From positions 3,472,001-3,536,000 of the forward strand of contig NZ_JBGCCJ010000001.1 in NCBI RefSeq assembly GCF_041262565.1: a stretch of DNA of 64,000 bases, read 5' to 3'. Below the pieces are notes generated by a model. That model was not told the origin of the DNA and did not search any database. It saw only the letters and a list, made by a program, of their open reading frames with translations. A program made the position numbers and the translations under genes. The DNA is from Leifsonia sp. EB41 (GTDB taxonomy: Bacteria > Actinomycetota > Actinomycetes > Actinomycetales > Microbacteriaceae). Positions 10,802-19,241 of the stretch are shown one piece after another (the stretch's first letter is position 1; each line of letters starts with the position of its first letter).

Positions 10802-11562
10802 CCGCCGTCCTCGAGCTCCGCGACGCGGGCTTCCGCTACCGCCGGTCGAGCACCCCGGCTCTGGAAGACGTGTCGTTCGCCGTCGAGCCCGGCCGCAGCG
10901 TCGGGCTGGTGGGGGAGTCCGGCGCGGGCAAGACCACCTTGCTCTCGCTGCTTCTCGGGCTCGCGAGCCCGACCTCCGGGAGCGTGCTGTTCGACGGGAG
11001 GCCGCTCGATCGCGGCGACCGGACGCTGATGCGGGAGTTCCGTCGCAGTGTGCAGACGGTGTTCCAGGACCCGTACTCGTCCCTCGACCCGCGCCAGAGC
11101 GTCGGCAGGATCGTCGCAGAGCCCCTGGCCTCGCTCCGGATCGCGTCCGGCGCCGACGCGCGCTCGCGCGTCGCGGACGCCCTGCGGGCGGTCGCCCTGC
11201 CGGAGGACGCGGCGGCCCGCTACCCGCACGAGTTCTCCGGCGGTCAGCGCCAGCGCATCGCGATCGCGCGCGCGATCGTCTCGCGCCCCCGCGTCCTCCT
11301 CGCGGACGAGCCGGTCAGCGCACTCGACGTGACCACGCGCATCCAGATCATCGAGCTACTGGGGGAGCTCGCGGCGCAGGAGGGGATGACCGTGGTGATG
11401 GTGTCGCACGACCTCAGCGTGGTCGCGACCCTGTGCGAGCAGACCGTCGTGCTGCGCTCCGGCCGCGTGGTGGAGCAGGGGGCGACGCGGGACGTGCTCG
11501 GCGCGCCGCAGGATGCCTACACGCAGCGCCTCATCGCGTCGGTGCCGCGGCTGCCCGCCTGA
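10798..11562 (+). CDS. ABC transporter ATPase, DppF/OppF type
   Basis: 254 residues and last gene of the importer operon. Walker A is GESGAGKT (39-46), the Q-loop region VFQDPYSSLDPRQSV is the classic DppF sequence, the signature is FSGGQRQRIAIARA and Walker B is VLLADEPVSALDVTT. It would form the heterodimeric ATPase with the preceding gene product. The convergent acetate-type transporter gene ends 27 bases downstream, with no strong terminator between them. Confidence 0.95.
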   Translation: MTAVLELRDAGFRYRRSSTPALEDVSFAVEPGRSVGLVGESGAGKTTLLSLLLGLASPTSGSVLFDGRPLDRGDRTLMREFRRSVQTVFQDPYSSLDPRQSVGRIVAEPLASLRIASGADARSRVADALRAVALPEDAAARYPHEFSGGQRQRIAIARAIVSRPRVLLADEPVSALDVTTRIQIIELLGELAAQEGMTVVMVSHDLSVVATLCEQTVVLRSGRVVEQGATRDVLGAPQDAYTQRLIASVPRLPA

Positions 11563-11589
11563 GCGCGGGTCGGCCGGGCCTCCCGGCGC

Positions 11590-12207
11590 TCAGGCGCGCG
11601 GCCAGACCGGCAGCACGTCGCGCTTCCAGGTCGCGTTCGTGACGCCCGCCCACGAGGTGTAGAGGGCGACGGCGGCGGTCGCCAGTCCCAGCCAGCCGCC
11701 GGTCTGCGTCGCTCCCGGCGCTCCCGCCAGGTCCCCGATCGACAGGGCGACGAAGGTCAGGGTCAGCAGCACGAACACCGTCAGCGTCGCTCCGTTGGTC
11801 TTCGCCGCAGCGACTGTCATCAGCGCCGTGAAGATCGTCCACGCGAGCAGGAAGAAGCCGACGCCGACCGAGCCGGCGTCCTCCGCCAGCCCGGGGGCGG
11901 TGCGCAGCCACCAGAACGCCAGCCAGAAGGCGCCGTACGAGGTGAAGGCGGTGGCTCCGAAGGTGTTGCCTCGCGCGAACTCCCACAGCCCGGCCGCGAA
12001 CTGGGTCAGGCCGCCGTAGAACAGCGCCATCGCGACGGCCGTGGCCCCCGCCTCGCCGACCAGGCCTGCGTTGGCGAGGCTCAGCAGCATCGTCGTCAGC
12101 GCGAACGCGGCGAGCCCGAGCGGGCCGGGATCGGCGACCCCGGCGCGGGCCGGGTTCGTGGCCGGGGTCGTGGGGCGGGCGATGGTCCGCTCGGCGGTCG
12201 CGCTCAT
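11590..12207 (-). CDS. GPR1/FUN34/YaaH-family transporter (SatP-like)
   Basis: 205 residues with six predicted membrane helices. The family motif is near the N-terminus as ADPGPLGLAAFALTT (usually NPxPLGL), followed by FYGGLTQFAAGLWEFARGNTFGATAF, the most conserved GPR1/YaaH stretch. Known members take up acetate or succinate with protons; substrate here is inferred from family. The ATG at 12207 has AGGAG nearby (reverse strand, 12214-12221 region); an upstream in-frame ATG would add 25 non-membrane residues and is less likely. Confidence 0.88.
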   Translation of the reverse strand: MSATAERTIARPTTPATNPARAGVADPGPLGLAAFALTTMLLSLANAGLVGEAGATAVAMALFYGGLTQFAAGLWEFARGNTFGATAFTSYGAFWLAFWWLRTAPGLAEDAGSVGVGFFLLAWTIFTALMTVAAAKTNGATLTVFVLLTLTFVALSIGDLAGAPGATQTGGWLGLATAAVALYTSWAGVTNATWKRDVLPVWPRA

Positions 12208-12311
12208 GCGGTGCACTCCTTCGTACGTGGTCGGCCGGAACGGCCGTCCCTCGACATTAGAATGCCAGATCGCAGATTGCAAACACCTATTGTCAGGCGA
12301 TTCGGCTGGGC

Positions 12312-12785
12312 TCAGTCCAGGCCGAGCTTCTTCCGCAGCGAGGCGACGTGGCCGGTCGCCTTCACGTTGTAGAGCGGCAGCCGCACGGTGCCGTCCGGGT
12401 TGAGCACGAAGGTGGAGCGGATGACGCCGGTGACCGTCTTGCCGTAGAGCTTCTTCTCGCCGTACGCGCCGTACGCGTTGTGCACCGCGAGGTCCTCGTC
12501 CGACAGCAGCGGGAAGTTGAGGCGCTCCTGCTCCTGGAACTCCTTGTTCTTGGCCGGGACGTCCTTCGAGATGCCGATGACCTTGTAGCCGCTGGAGGCG
12601 AGCGAGTTGAGGTTGTCGCGGAAGTCGCAGGCCTCGGTGGTGCAGCCGGGCGTCATCGCGGCCGGGTAGAAGTAGACGATCACGTTGTCGCCCGAGTAGT
12701 CGGCGAGCGAGACGGCGTTGCCGTCCTGGTCCTGAAGGGTGAAGGTGGGCGCGGGCTGTCCCGCTTCGAGTCGAACGTCAGTCAT
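12312..12785 (-). CDS. bcp: Thioredoxin-dependent peroxiredoxin (Bcp/PrxQ)
   Basis: 157 residues, the normal Bcp length. The active-site loop is PAAMTPGCTTEACDF, giving peroxidatic Cys48 and resolving Cys53 (five apart, as in PrxQ alpha-2 types). It reduces hydroperoxides using thioredoxin in the cytoplasm. The ATG at 12785 follows a -10-like CAGAAT by 7 bases, so the message is probably leaderless. An ATG 9 bases upstream lies within that -10 region and is unlikely. It lies downstream of rsgA on the same strand, separated by a palindrome. Confidence 0.95.
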   Translation of the reverse strand: MTDVRLEAGQPAPTFTLQDQDGNAVSLADYSGDNVIVYFYPAAMTPGCTTEACDFRDNLNSLASSGYKVIGISKDVPAKNKEFQEQERLNFPLLSDEDLAVHNAYGAYGEKKLYGKTVTGVIRSTFVLNPDGTVRLPLYNVKATGHVASLRKKLGLD

Positions 12786-12792
12786 ACTCCCC

Positions 12793-12798
12793 ATTCTG
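12793..12798 (-). promoter_or_regulatory. -10 box for leaderless bcp
   Basis: CAGAAT on the minus strand, 7 bases before the bcp ATG. Confidence 0.4.
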
Positions 12799-12809
12799 CC
12801 GCGATCCGA

Positions 12810-12866
12810 CGAGGGGCACGCAAACGCCCCTAAGACCGCGCCTGAGGGGCGTTTACGTGCCCCTCG
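12810..12866. repeat. Long palindrome, CGAGGGGC family, overlapping the rsgA 3' end
   Basis: 22-bp arms (12810-12831 and 12845-12866) with one mismatch and a 13-base loop. The outer CGAGGGGCACG core is the same as in copies at 4590 and 46261, while the inner arm (CAAACGCCCCT) is different. The right arm encodes the last four residues of RsgA (PRGT) and its TAA stop. Confidence 0.85.
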
Positions 12867-13923
12867 GCGACTGCTGGGCGGGGGCGAAGGTGGCGAGGAG
12901 GCGCTGCAGCGAGTCGAGGCGGGCTCGGCCGGTCTCGCCGAGGCGGCCCTCCTCGACGGCCTCGATGATCGCGCAGTCCGGCGCATCGGGGAGGTGCGTG
13001 CAGCCGCGCGGGCAGTCCTCGGCGATCGCGGCCAGGTCGGTGAACGACTTCAGGATGCTCGCGGTGTCCACGTGGCCGAGCCCGAACGAGCGCACCCCGG
13101 GGGTGTCGATCACCCAGCCGCGGCCTTCGGCGCTCTCCACCCGCAGCGACACCGTGGAGGACGACGTGTGCCGGCCGCGTCCCGTCACCACGTTGACGTG
13201 GCCGGTCGCGCGCTTGGCGCCGGGCACGATCGCGTTCACCAGGGTCGACTTGCCGACGCCGGAGTGGCCGACCACCACGGTGTCGTGGCCGACGAGCGCC
13301 GCCGTGATCTCGTCCACCGGGATGTGGTCCTCCCTGCTGGTGAACACCGGGAGGTCGAGCCCGGCGAAGTTCTCCAGGAACGGCGCGGGGTCGGCGAGGT
13401 CGATCTTGGTGACGCACAGCATCGGCTCGATGCCCGCGTCGTAGGCGGCGACCAGGTAGCGGTCCACCAGCCGGGTGCGCGGTTCCGGGTTGGCCGCGGC
13501 GACCACGATGAGCATCTGGTCGGCGTTGGCGACGACCACGCGCTCCACCTCGTCGGTGTCGTCGGCGCTGCGCCGCAGCAGGGTCGACCGGGGCTCGATG
13601 CGCACGATCCGCGAGAGCGTGCCCTCCTCGCCGGTGGTGTCGCCGACCACGGCCACCCGGTCGCCGGTCACGATCGGCTTGCGCCTCAGCTCGCTCGCCC
13701 GCGCTGCGACGACCTGTCGCTCCTCGGGAGTGTCCTCATCCAGGAGCACCGTGTACCGGCCGCGGTCGACGCCGAGGACGCGCGCGATCTCCGCGTCGGC
13801 GTGCTCCGGCCGGGTCTTGGTGCGCGGACGGTTCCCCTTGGGGTTCGGCCGGGAGCGGATGGCCGACTCGTCGTAGAGGTCGTACTCGTCGTCCTCGTCG
13901 CCGTCATCCGACCACCAGGACAT
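12853..13923 (-). CDS. rsgA: Ribosome small-subunit-dependent GTPase RsgA
   Basis: 356 residues. The domain order is circularly permuted as in all RsgA/YjeQ proteins: OB-fold (about 55-115), then G4 TKID (172-175), G1 P-loop GHSGVGKST (219-227), G3 DTPG (273-276), and a zinc module C304, C308, H310, C317. It assists late 30S maturation. The N-terminus is acidic and extended (DDGDEDDEYD). Its ATG directly follows the aroA stop codon, so the two form an operon. The last residues and stop lie within a repeated palindrome. Confidence 0.96.
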   Translation of the reverse strand: MSWWSDDGDEDDEYDLYDESAIRSRPNPKGNRPRTKTRPEHADAEIARVLGVDRGRYTVLLDEDTPEERQVVAARASELRRKPIVTGDRVAVVGDTTGEEGTLSRIVRIEPRSTLLRRSADDTDEVERVVVANADQMLIVVAAANPEPRTRLVDRYLVAAYDAGIEPMLCVTKIDLADPAPFLENFAGLDLPVFTSREDHIPVDEITAALVGHDTVVVGHSGVGKSTLVNAIVPGAKRATGHVNVVTGRGRHTSSSTVSLRVESAEGRGWVIDTPGVRSFGLGHVDTASILKSFTDLAAIAEDCPRGCTHLPDAPDCAIIEAVEEGRLGETGRARLDSLQRLLATFAPAQQSPRGT

Positions 13924-15288
13924 CTACGCCGCCGCACCTTCGGCCAGCATCCGGGTCCAGAGCTGCGGGAACTGCGGCAGGGTCTTGGCGGTCGTCGCGA
14001 TGTTCTCGATCTCCACGCCGGGGACGACCAGGCCGACGATCGCGCCCGCGGTCGCCATCCTGTGGTCCTCGTAGCTGCGCCAGACGCCGCCGGTCAGCGG
14101 GCGCGGCTCGATGCGGAGGCCGTCCTCCAGCTCGGTCACGGCGCCGCCGAGGCCGTTGAGCTCGGCCGCGAGGGCGGCGAGTCGGTCGGTCTCGTGGTGG
14201 CGGATGTGGCCGATGCCGGTGATCTCGCTCGGGCCGTCGGCGAACGCCGCGATGGCCGCGATCGCCGGGACCAGCTCGCCGCCGGTGGAGAGGTCGATCG
14301 AGATCGGCTGGATGCGCTCCGGGCCGGCCACGGTGAGGCGGTCGCCGTCCTTCGCCACCGTCGCCCCGAACAGCGGAAGCAGGTCGGCGAGGTCGGCGCC
14401 CACCTGGGTGGTCGACTCCGGCCAGCCGGTGATCGTCACGGAGCCCCCGGTGACGACCGCGGCGGCCAGGAACGGGGCCGCGTTGGACAGGTCGGGCTCG
14501 ATGTCCACGTCACGCGCGCCGATGGCGCCGGGCCGGACGATCCAGCGCCCGACCTCCGGCGACTCGACCGTCACGTCACGCGCGGCGAGGGCGGCGATGG
14601 TCATCTCGATGTGCGGGAGGCTCGGGAGGCGCTCGCCGGAGTGCGTCAGGTCGAGGCCCTCCTCGAACCGGCTCGCCGACAGCAGCAGCGCGCTGACGAA
14701 CTGGCTGGAGCTGGACGCGTCGATCCCGATGGCGCCGCCCGTGACGGTCCCGGTGCCGTGGACGGTGAAGGGGAGGGCGCCGCGGCCGTCGTCGTTCACG
14801 TCGACGCCGAGCGCCCGCAACGCCGCGATGATCGCGCCCATCGGCCGGCCGCGCGCCGAGTCGTCTGCGTCGAACATGGTCGGCCCGAGCGCGAGGCCGG
14901 CGAGCGGCGGCACGAAGCGCATGACCGTGCCCGCCTGGCCGCACTCGATCGTGGTGCTGCCGAGCAGCTCCTCCGCCGGCGTGATCAGGAAGTCGGCGCC
15001 GAACTCGCTCTCGCCCGGCTTCTCGACGATCGAGACGCCGAGCGCGCGCAGCGCCTCCACCATGTTGGCGGAGTCGCGGGAGTGCAGCGGCGCGCGCAGC
15101 AGCGACGGGCCGTCGGCAAGGGCGGAGAGCACCAGCTCGCGAGCCGTCAGGGACTTGGAGCCGGGCAGCGAGACGGAGGCCGTGACCGGGCCGCCGGCGA
15201 CGGGCGCGGGCCACAGCGGGTTCGGCTCCTCGGCGCGGTTGTCGCCGTACGGGTCGAACTCGGGGGCGGAATATTTCGAGATGAGCAT
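13924..15288 (-). CDS. aroA: 3-phosphoshikimate 1-carboxyvinyltransferase (EPSP synthase)
   Basis: 454 residues. It transfers the enolpyruvyl group of PEP to shikimate-3-phosphate in chorismate synthesis. The PEP/S3P-binding N-terminal motif reads [14 protein letters not shown], and [14 protein letters not shown] and [16 protein letters not shown] are in the expected places. The ATG at 15288 is preceded, 8 bases away, by TACCCT on the minus strand, supporting a leaderless start; earlier in-frame starts lie within the divergent sigH leader. The first codons overlap the SigH-type promoter that reads the other way. Confidence 0.96.
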   Translation of the reverse strand: MLISKYSAPEFDPYGDNRAEEPNPLWPAPVAGGPVTASVSLPGSKSLTARELVLSALADGPSLLRAPLHSRDSANMVEALRALGVSIVEKPGESEFGADFLITPAEELLGSTTIECGQAGTVMRFVPPLAGLALGPTMFDADDSARGRPMGAIIAALRALGVDVNDDGRGALPFTVHGTGTVTGGAIGIDASSSSQFVSALLLSASRFEEGLDLTHSGERLPSLPHIEMTIAALAARDVTVESPEVGRWIVRPGAIGARDVDIEPDLSNAAPFLAAAVVTGGSVTITGWPESTTQVGADLADLLPLFGATVAKDGDRLTVAGPERIQPISIDLSTGGELVPAIAAIAAFADGPSEITGIGHIRHHETDRLAALAAELNGLGGAVTELEDGLRIEPRPLTGGVWRSYEDHRMATAGAIVGLVVPGVEIENIATTAKTLPQFPQLWTRMLAEGAAA

Positions 15289-15292
15289 TGTT
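15268..15292 (+). promoter_or_regulatory. SigH/SigR-type promoter upstream of sigH
   Basis: GGAATA at 15268-15273 and GTT at 15290-15292, with 17 bases between GGAAT and GTT, match the thiol-stress sigma consensus (GGAAT-N16-18-GTT). It reads toward sigH, 157 bases before its main ATG, so sigH is probably autoregulated. Confidence 0.6.
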
Positions 15293-15296
15293 GTCA

Positions 15297-15302
15297 AGGG
15301 TA
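15297..15302 (-). promoter_or_regulatory. -10 box for leaderless aroA
   Basis: TACCCT on the minus strand, 8 bases before the aroA ATG. Confidence 0.45.
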
Positions 15303-15434
15303 TCCGTGATCGAGCCCGAAGGAAGGACCGGCCCGTGCCCGCAGCCAGCGCTGTTCTCGACGCCCCTCGCACCCGTGCGCTGGCGCCGTCGAGGGTCCGA
15401 CCCTCCCGTCGGGTCGCTCAGCGGTCGCCGCAAC

Positions 15435-15440
15435 TAGACT
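15435..15440 (+). promoter_or_regulatory. -10 box for leaderless sigH (short form)
   Basis: TAGACT, 8 bases before the ATG at 15449; a probable housekeeping promoter giving the short protein. Confidence 0.5.
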
Positions 15441-15448
15441 GGCCCCTG

Positions 15449-16057
15449 ATGAGCACCGAAACCGAGGACAAGGGCGCGCTGTTCGAAGAGCAGGCGCTTC
15501 CCTTCATGGACCAGCTCTACGCGGCCGCCCTGCGCATGACGCGCAACCCGGCGGACGCGCAAGACCTCGTCCAGGAGACGTACGTCAAGGCGTATGCCGC
15601 CTTCGCGCAGTTCCAGCAGGGCACGAACCTGAAGGCGTGGCTGTACCGCATCCTCACCAACACGTTCATCAACACCTATCGCAAGAAGCAGCGCGAGCCG
15701 TACCAGGGGACGATCGACGAACTCGAGGACTGGCAGCTCGGAGGCGCGGAGTCGACCACCGCGTCCTCCAGCCGCTCGGCCGAGGCGGAGGCGATCGACC
15801 ACCTGCCCGACAGTGCCGTCAAGGACGCGCTGCAGGCCATCCCGGAGGACTTCCGGCTGGCCGTCTATCTCGCCGATGTCGAGGGATTCTCCTACCAGGA
15901 GATCGCCGACATCATGAAGACCCCGATCGGCACCGTCATGAGCCGCCTCCACCGCGGCCGCCGGATGCTCCGGGAGCTTCTGACCGACTACGCGCACGAA
16001 CGCGGGCTCTCAGCGGTCCAGGGCCCGGCCGTGCAGACCACCAGGAGAACGAAATGA
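15449..16057 (+). CDS. sigH: ECF sigma factor SigH/SigR (thiol-oxidative stress)
   Basis: 202 residues from the ATG at 15449. Region 2 covers about residues 20-85 ([20 protein letters not shown], then [20 protein letters not shown]), followed by an acidic linker and region 4 (about 125-178, [20 protein letters not shown]). It directs transcription of thioredoxin, protease and thiol-repair genes and is held inactive by the adjacent anti-sigma factor. The frame stays open upstream to a GTG at 15335, which has GGAAGGA 7 bases before it and follows the SigH-type promoter. Starting there would add 38 basic residues, as in the unstable Streptomyces sigma-R prime isoform. The stop overlaps rshA by four bases. 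Confidence 0.95.
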   Translation: MSTETEDKGALFEEQALPFMDQLYAAALRMTRNPADAQDLVQETYVKAYAAFAQFQQGTNLKAWLYRILTNTFINTYRKKQREPYQGTIDELEDWQLGGAESTTASSSRSAEAEAIDHLPDSAVKDALQAIPEDFRLAVYLADVEGFSYQEIADIMKTPIGTVMSRLHRGRRMLRELLTDYAHERGLSAVQGPAVQTTRRTK

Positions 16058-16299
16058 CCGACTGCGGCTGTGAGAAGGCGAAAGCCGAACTCGAGGAGTA
16101 CCTGCGCAACGAGCTCTGCAACGAGGATGCTGCAGACGTGCGCGAGCACCTCGCGAACTGCGACGGCTGCTCGAGCGAGGCGCACCTGAACGTCGTGCTC
16201 ACCGAAGTGGTGCAGCGCGCCTGCAAGGAGACGGCGCCCGAGACGCTGCGCACCGAGGTGCTGCTGCGCATCCGGTCGTTCCAGGCGTCGGTGCACTGA
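16054..16299 (+). CDS. rshA: Zinc anti-sigma factor RshA/RsrA
   Basis: 81 residues. The ZAS motif HX3CX2C is present as HLANCDGC (H32, C36, C39), with extra cysteines at 4, 6, 22 and 57. In this family thiol oxidation ejects zinc and forms a disulfide, which releases the sigma factor. The ATG overlaps the sigH stop (ATGA), which couples their [11 protein letters not shown]. Assignment rests on the motif, size and position directly after sigH. Confidence 0.95.
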   Translation: MTDCGCEKAKAELEEYLRNELCNEDAADVREHLANCDGCSSEAHLNVVLTEVVQRACKETAPETLRTEVLLRIRSFQASVH

Positions 16300-16310
16300 G
16301 ACCTAGCACC

Positions 16311-16369
16311 CGATTCGTCACGAATGTCGACTCTGACGCGCTGAAACGCGCGATTCGTGCCGAATGTCG
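16311..16369. repeat. Two 40-bp-spaced copies of an ATTCGT palindrome
   Basis: Copy 1 (16311-16329) contains ATTCGT-C-ACGAAT followed by GTCG. Copy 2 (16351-16369) contains ATTCG-TGC-CGAAT followed by GTCG. They lie between the convergent ends of rshA and a VOC gene. They could form paired hairpins or be remnants of a small dispersed repeat. Confidence 0.6.
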
Positions 16370-16374
16370 GCGCC

Positions 16375-17154
16375 TCAGGCGATCGACCCCGGCACCTCGT
16401 GGAGGAAGAAGAGGCCGCCGAGGGGGTCGGTGACCTGCGCGAAGCGTCCGAACTCGCTGTCCCAGGGGTCGCGGATAGCGGTGCCGCCGAGTTCCACCAC
16501 GCGCGCGACGGCCGCCGCGGCGTCTTGGACGCCGAAGTACACCACCCAGTGCGACGGGACGTCCGGCGGGAGCATCCCGTCCGCGTCGAAGACGCCGCCG
16601 CTCGGTGAGTCGGGGTCGCCGAACGTCTCGTAGCGGAAGTCCGCGGTGTCGCCGAGTACGGTCGTCCTCCAGCCGAACACCCGCTTGTAGAACTCGACCT
16701 GCTCGGCGTAGCTGCGGGCGTACAGCTCGTGCCAGGAGAGCCCGCCGACCTCGGCGACGAGCTCGAAGCCGCGGTGCTGCTCCGGCTCCCAGAGCCCGAC
16801 GACCGCGCCGCCCGGGTCGGCCACGACGGCGAGCCTGCCCTGGTCGCCGACCGCCATCGTGGGGGAGAGCACCTGCGCGCCCGCGTTCTCCGACGCCCGC
16901 TCCCCGGCCGAGGCGTCCTCGACGAGCAGGTACGTGAGCCAGGCGTTCGGCTGCTGGCCCTCCATCGCCTCGCCCATCCCGGCGACGAGGTGCCCGTCGC
17001 GCCGGAAGGTCACGTAGCCGCCGTACTCGCCGCCGCCGGTCTCGGCGGTCCAGCCGAACAGCGACGTGTAGAACTCCTGGGCGCGGGGGAGGTCGGTGGC
17101 GGCGAAGTCCACCCAGCAGGGCTCACCGAGACGGTGCGTGGTCAGGACGGTCAT
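16375..17154 (-). CDS. Two-domain VOC (glyoxalase-fold) protein
   Basis: 259 residues made of two VOC domains, about 8-125 and 135-255. Each has the beta-alpha-beta-beta-beta pattern (WVDFAATDLPRAQEFYTSLFGW, and WHELYARSYAEQVEFYKRVFGW). It resembles the actinobacterial CFP32/Rv0577 class; the substrate is unknown. TACGTT lies 6 bases before the ATG on the minus strand (17161-17166), so it is probably leaderless. It converges on rshA. Confidence 0.85.
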   Translation of the reverse strand: MTVLTTHRLGEPCWVDFAATDLPRAQEFYTSLFGWTAETGGGEYGGYVTFRRDGHLVAGMGEAMEGQQPNAWLTYLLVEDASAGERASENAGAQVLSPTMAVGDQGRLAVVADPGGAVVGLWEPEQHRGFELVAEVGGLSWHELYARSYAEQVEFYKRVFGWRTTVLGDTADFRYETFGDPDSPSGGVFDADGMLPPDVPSHWVVYFGVQDAAAAVARVVELGGTAIRDPWDSEFGRFAQVTDPLGGLFFLHEVPGSIA

Positions 17155-17160
17155 GCGGTC

Positions 17161-17166
17161 AACGTA
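17161..17166 (-). promoter_or_regulatory. -10 box for leaderless VOC gene
   Basis: TACGTT on the minus strand, 6 bases before the ATG at 17154. Confidence 0.4.
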
Positions 17167-17198
17167 CGCCCCGCGGAGGCCGCCCCGCTAGCTGCCTG

Positions 17199-17615
17199 TC
17201 ACCGGTATTGCGCGCGGTCGTACGCCCGCAGCTCGCGCCCGTGCACGGTGAGCGCGTAGATGACGATGAGGTCGAGGGCGAACACGATGATCGACCACCA
17301 CGGCTGGGCAGGCAGCGACAGCAACTGACTCACGGCGTTGACGGCGACCACGATCACAGCGAAGACCCGTGCCCAGGTGCGGCCGTTCGCGAGCGCGATG
17401 CCGGCGGCGACGAGCACCACGCCGATCAGGAGGTGCCACCACCCCCACAGCGACACGTAGTAGACAGTGGTTCCCTCGCTCGTCGTGAAGTACTGGCTCG
17501 CCGGCAGGAGGATCGCGAGGATCCCGAACAGGATCTCGATGGCGCCGCTGATCAGGATCATGATGGCGGCGAACCAGCCCCACCCGATCCACGCGGTCGG
17601 TCTTTCGTCGCTCAT
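17199..17615 (-). CDS. Small four-helix membrane protein (DUF7144-like)
   Basis: 138 residues with four hydrophobic segments: IGWGWFAAIMILISGAIEIL, WWHLLIGVVLVAAGIAL, VFAVIVVAVNAVSQLL and WWSIIVFALDLIVIYALTVH. The pattern, with a periplasmic loop between helices 1 and 2 and a short polar C-terminus, resembles the DUF7144 family common in actinobacteria; function is unknown. The ATG at 17615 has GGGGAGG upstream. It lies between the VOC gene and an MFS exporter on the same strand. Confidence 0.75.
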   Translation of the reverse strand: MSDERPTAWIGWGWFAAIMILISGAIEILFGILAILLPASQYFTTSEGTTVYYVSLWGWWHLLIGVVLVAAGIALANGRTWARVFAVIVVAVNAVSQLLSLPAQPWWSIIVFALDLIVIYALTVHGRELRAYDRAQYR

Positions 17616-17673
17616 GGCAGCCTCCCCGGTCGGCCACACGGTACAACGGCGCCCGGCGCCGCGACAATGCCTG

Positions 17674-19071
17674 TCAGGCGGGCGCCGGCTCGGCCACCGC
17701 GCGCGGAAGCAGCAGCGCCGCGATCAGCCCCGTCGCCCCGAGCACCGCGACCACGGCCATCGCGATGCCGTACGCCTCGCCTCCGCGCTGGAGGTTCGCC
17801 ACCAGGATGGTGCCGGCGATGGCGGTGCCGAAGGTCGAGCCGAGGTTGGAGACGCTGCGCGAGAGCCCGGAGATCTCGCCCTGGACCCGCTCCGGGAACG
17901 CCGACTGCACCACGTTCACCGACGGCGTCAGCATGAGGCCGAGCCCGGCGCCGATCAGGAAGAGTCCTGGCACGAACGGCCAGCCTCCCGTGGCGCCCGC
18001 CGCGAGCCAGATCAGCAGCACGACGCCCGGAACGCAGAGCACGAAGCCGGTGACGATCAGCCCGCGCTGCGAGAACCGGCGCGCCAGCCTCCCGGCGAGC
18101 AGGGAGGTCAGCAGCAGCCCGACCGTCGCAGCGGTGAAGATCACGCCGGTCTGGATGGCGTTGTAGCCGCGGATCACCTGGAGGTACGCCGAGACGGTGA
18201 ACGAGGTCCCCATCAGGATGACCCACTGCAGGTTCTGGGTGATCAGCGCGAGGTTCGACACCCGCACCCGGAACAGGCTCGTGGACAGCAGGGGTGCCTT
18301 CCCGGTCCGCTCGCGCCGGCGCACCCAGAGGAAGAACCCCACCAGGATCGCGACCCCCGCGAGCACCAGGACGATCATCAGCGGCACGCTCGTGTCGGCG
18401 GCGAGGATCCCCATCACCAGCACGAAGAGGCCCAGCGCCGACAGGATCGCGCCCACGAGGTCGAACGGCCGCGTCGGGTCGGCCGGCAGCGGGTCGGTCA
18501 GCGACCGGCTGAGCAGCAGGATGACCACGATCACGAGGGCCTGGAACAGGAACGCCGCCCGCCAGCTGATCCCGGTCGTGATCAGGCCGCCGATCAGCGG
18601 ACCCGCCGCGGCGCCGACGCCGCCCATCCCGCTGATGATCCCGAACGCGACCGCCCGGGTTGGGATGTCCGGCAGGCAGATCGTGGTGAGGATGTAGACC
18701 GGCGGGATGAGCATGGCGGTGCCGACGCCCTCCAGGATCGAGTTGCCCAGGATGACCGCCCACAGCCCGGGCGCGAGGGCTGTGATCACGGCGCCGACGC
18801 CGTAGACGATCAGGCCGATGATGAAGCTCCGCTTGCGGCCGATGTTGTCGGTCAGCTTGCCCATCGGGATCATCAGGGCCGCCATCGTGAGCAGGAACAG
18901 CGTGATGCTGATCTGGATGCCCTGGACCGTCGTGCCGAGATCGCGCGACATGTCGTTGATCATCACGTTCATGTTCGAGCCGGCGAAGCTGCAGATGAAC
19001 TGCGCCAGCGCCAGCGGCGCGATGATGCGGCGGATGGTGGCTTGCGAAGCTGCTGCGGTCGTTCCGGTCAT
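17674..19071 (-). CDS. MFS multidrug exporter, DHA2 (14-helix) type
   Basis: 465 residues with about 14 membrane helices. Helix 1 carries the typical LAQFICSFAGSNMNVMINDMSRDL. The loop 2-3 motif A appears as GKLTDNIGRKRSF, and motif C as GVGTAMLIPP. Members export drugs or metabolites by proton antiport; the substrate is unknown. The ATG at 19071 has GGGAG about 5 bases upstream; an ATG 30 bases earlier is less supported. It is divergent from the sulfatase gene across 170 bases, so the two could share regulation. Confidence 0.88.
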   Translation of the reverse strand: MTGTTAAASQATIRRIIAPLALAQFICSFAGSNMNVMINDMSRDLGTTVQGIQISITLFLLTMAALMIPMGKLTDNIGRKRSFIIGLIVYGVGAVITALAPGLWAVILGNSILEGVGTAMLIPPVYILTTICLPDIPTRAVAFGIISGMGGVGAAAGPLIGGLITTGISWRAAFLFQALVIVVILLLSRSLTDPLPADPTRPFDLVGAILSALGLFVLVMGILAADTSVPLMIVLVLAGVAILVGFFLWVRRRERTGKAPLLSTSLFRVRVSNLALITQNLQWVILMGTSFTVSAYLQVIRGYNAIQTGVIFTAATVGLLLTSLLAGRLARRFSQRGLIVTGFVLCVPGVVLLIWLAAGATGGWPFVPGLFLIGAGLGLMLTPSVNVVQSAFPERVQGEISGLSRSVSNLGSTFGTAIAGTILVANLQRGGEAYGIAMAVVAVLGATGLIAALLLPRAVAEPAPA

Positions 19072-19241
19072 GTCGGCTCCCGGTGTCTGCCCTGCTCCCA
19101 CTGTGTGCTCTGGCCGGATGCTACTGCGCGCGGATCGGCCGGTGCAATCGGGGTTGCCGCCGCTGGAAGGGCGGCGTTAGGGTGCGGCCGTCCGGGGTCT
19201 GGCGTCGCCTGGCGGACCCGCACAGATCGAAGGGGGACACC

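Noticed and set aside
12739-15309. Long open frame antisense to rsgA and aroA
   Set aside because: Both sense genes are complete and recognisable; the opposite frame is compositional only.
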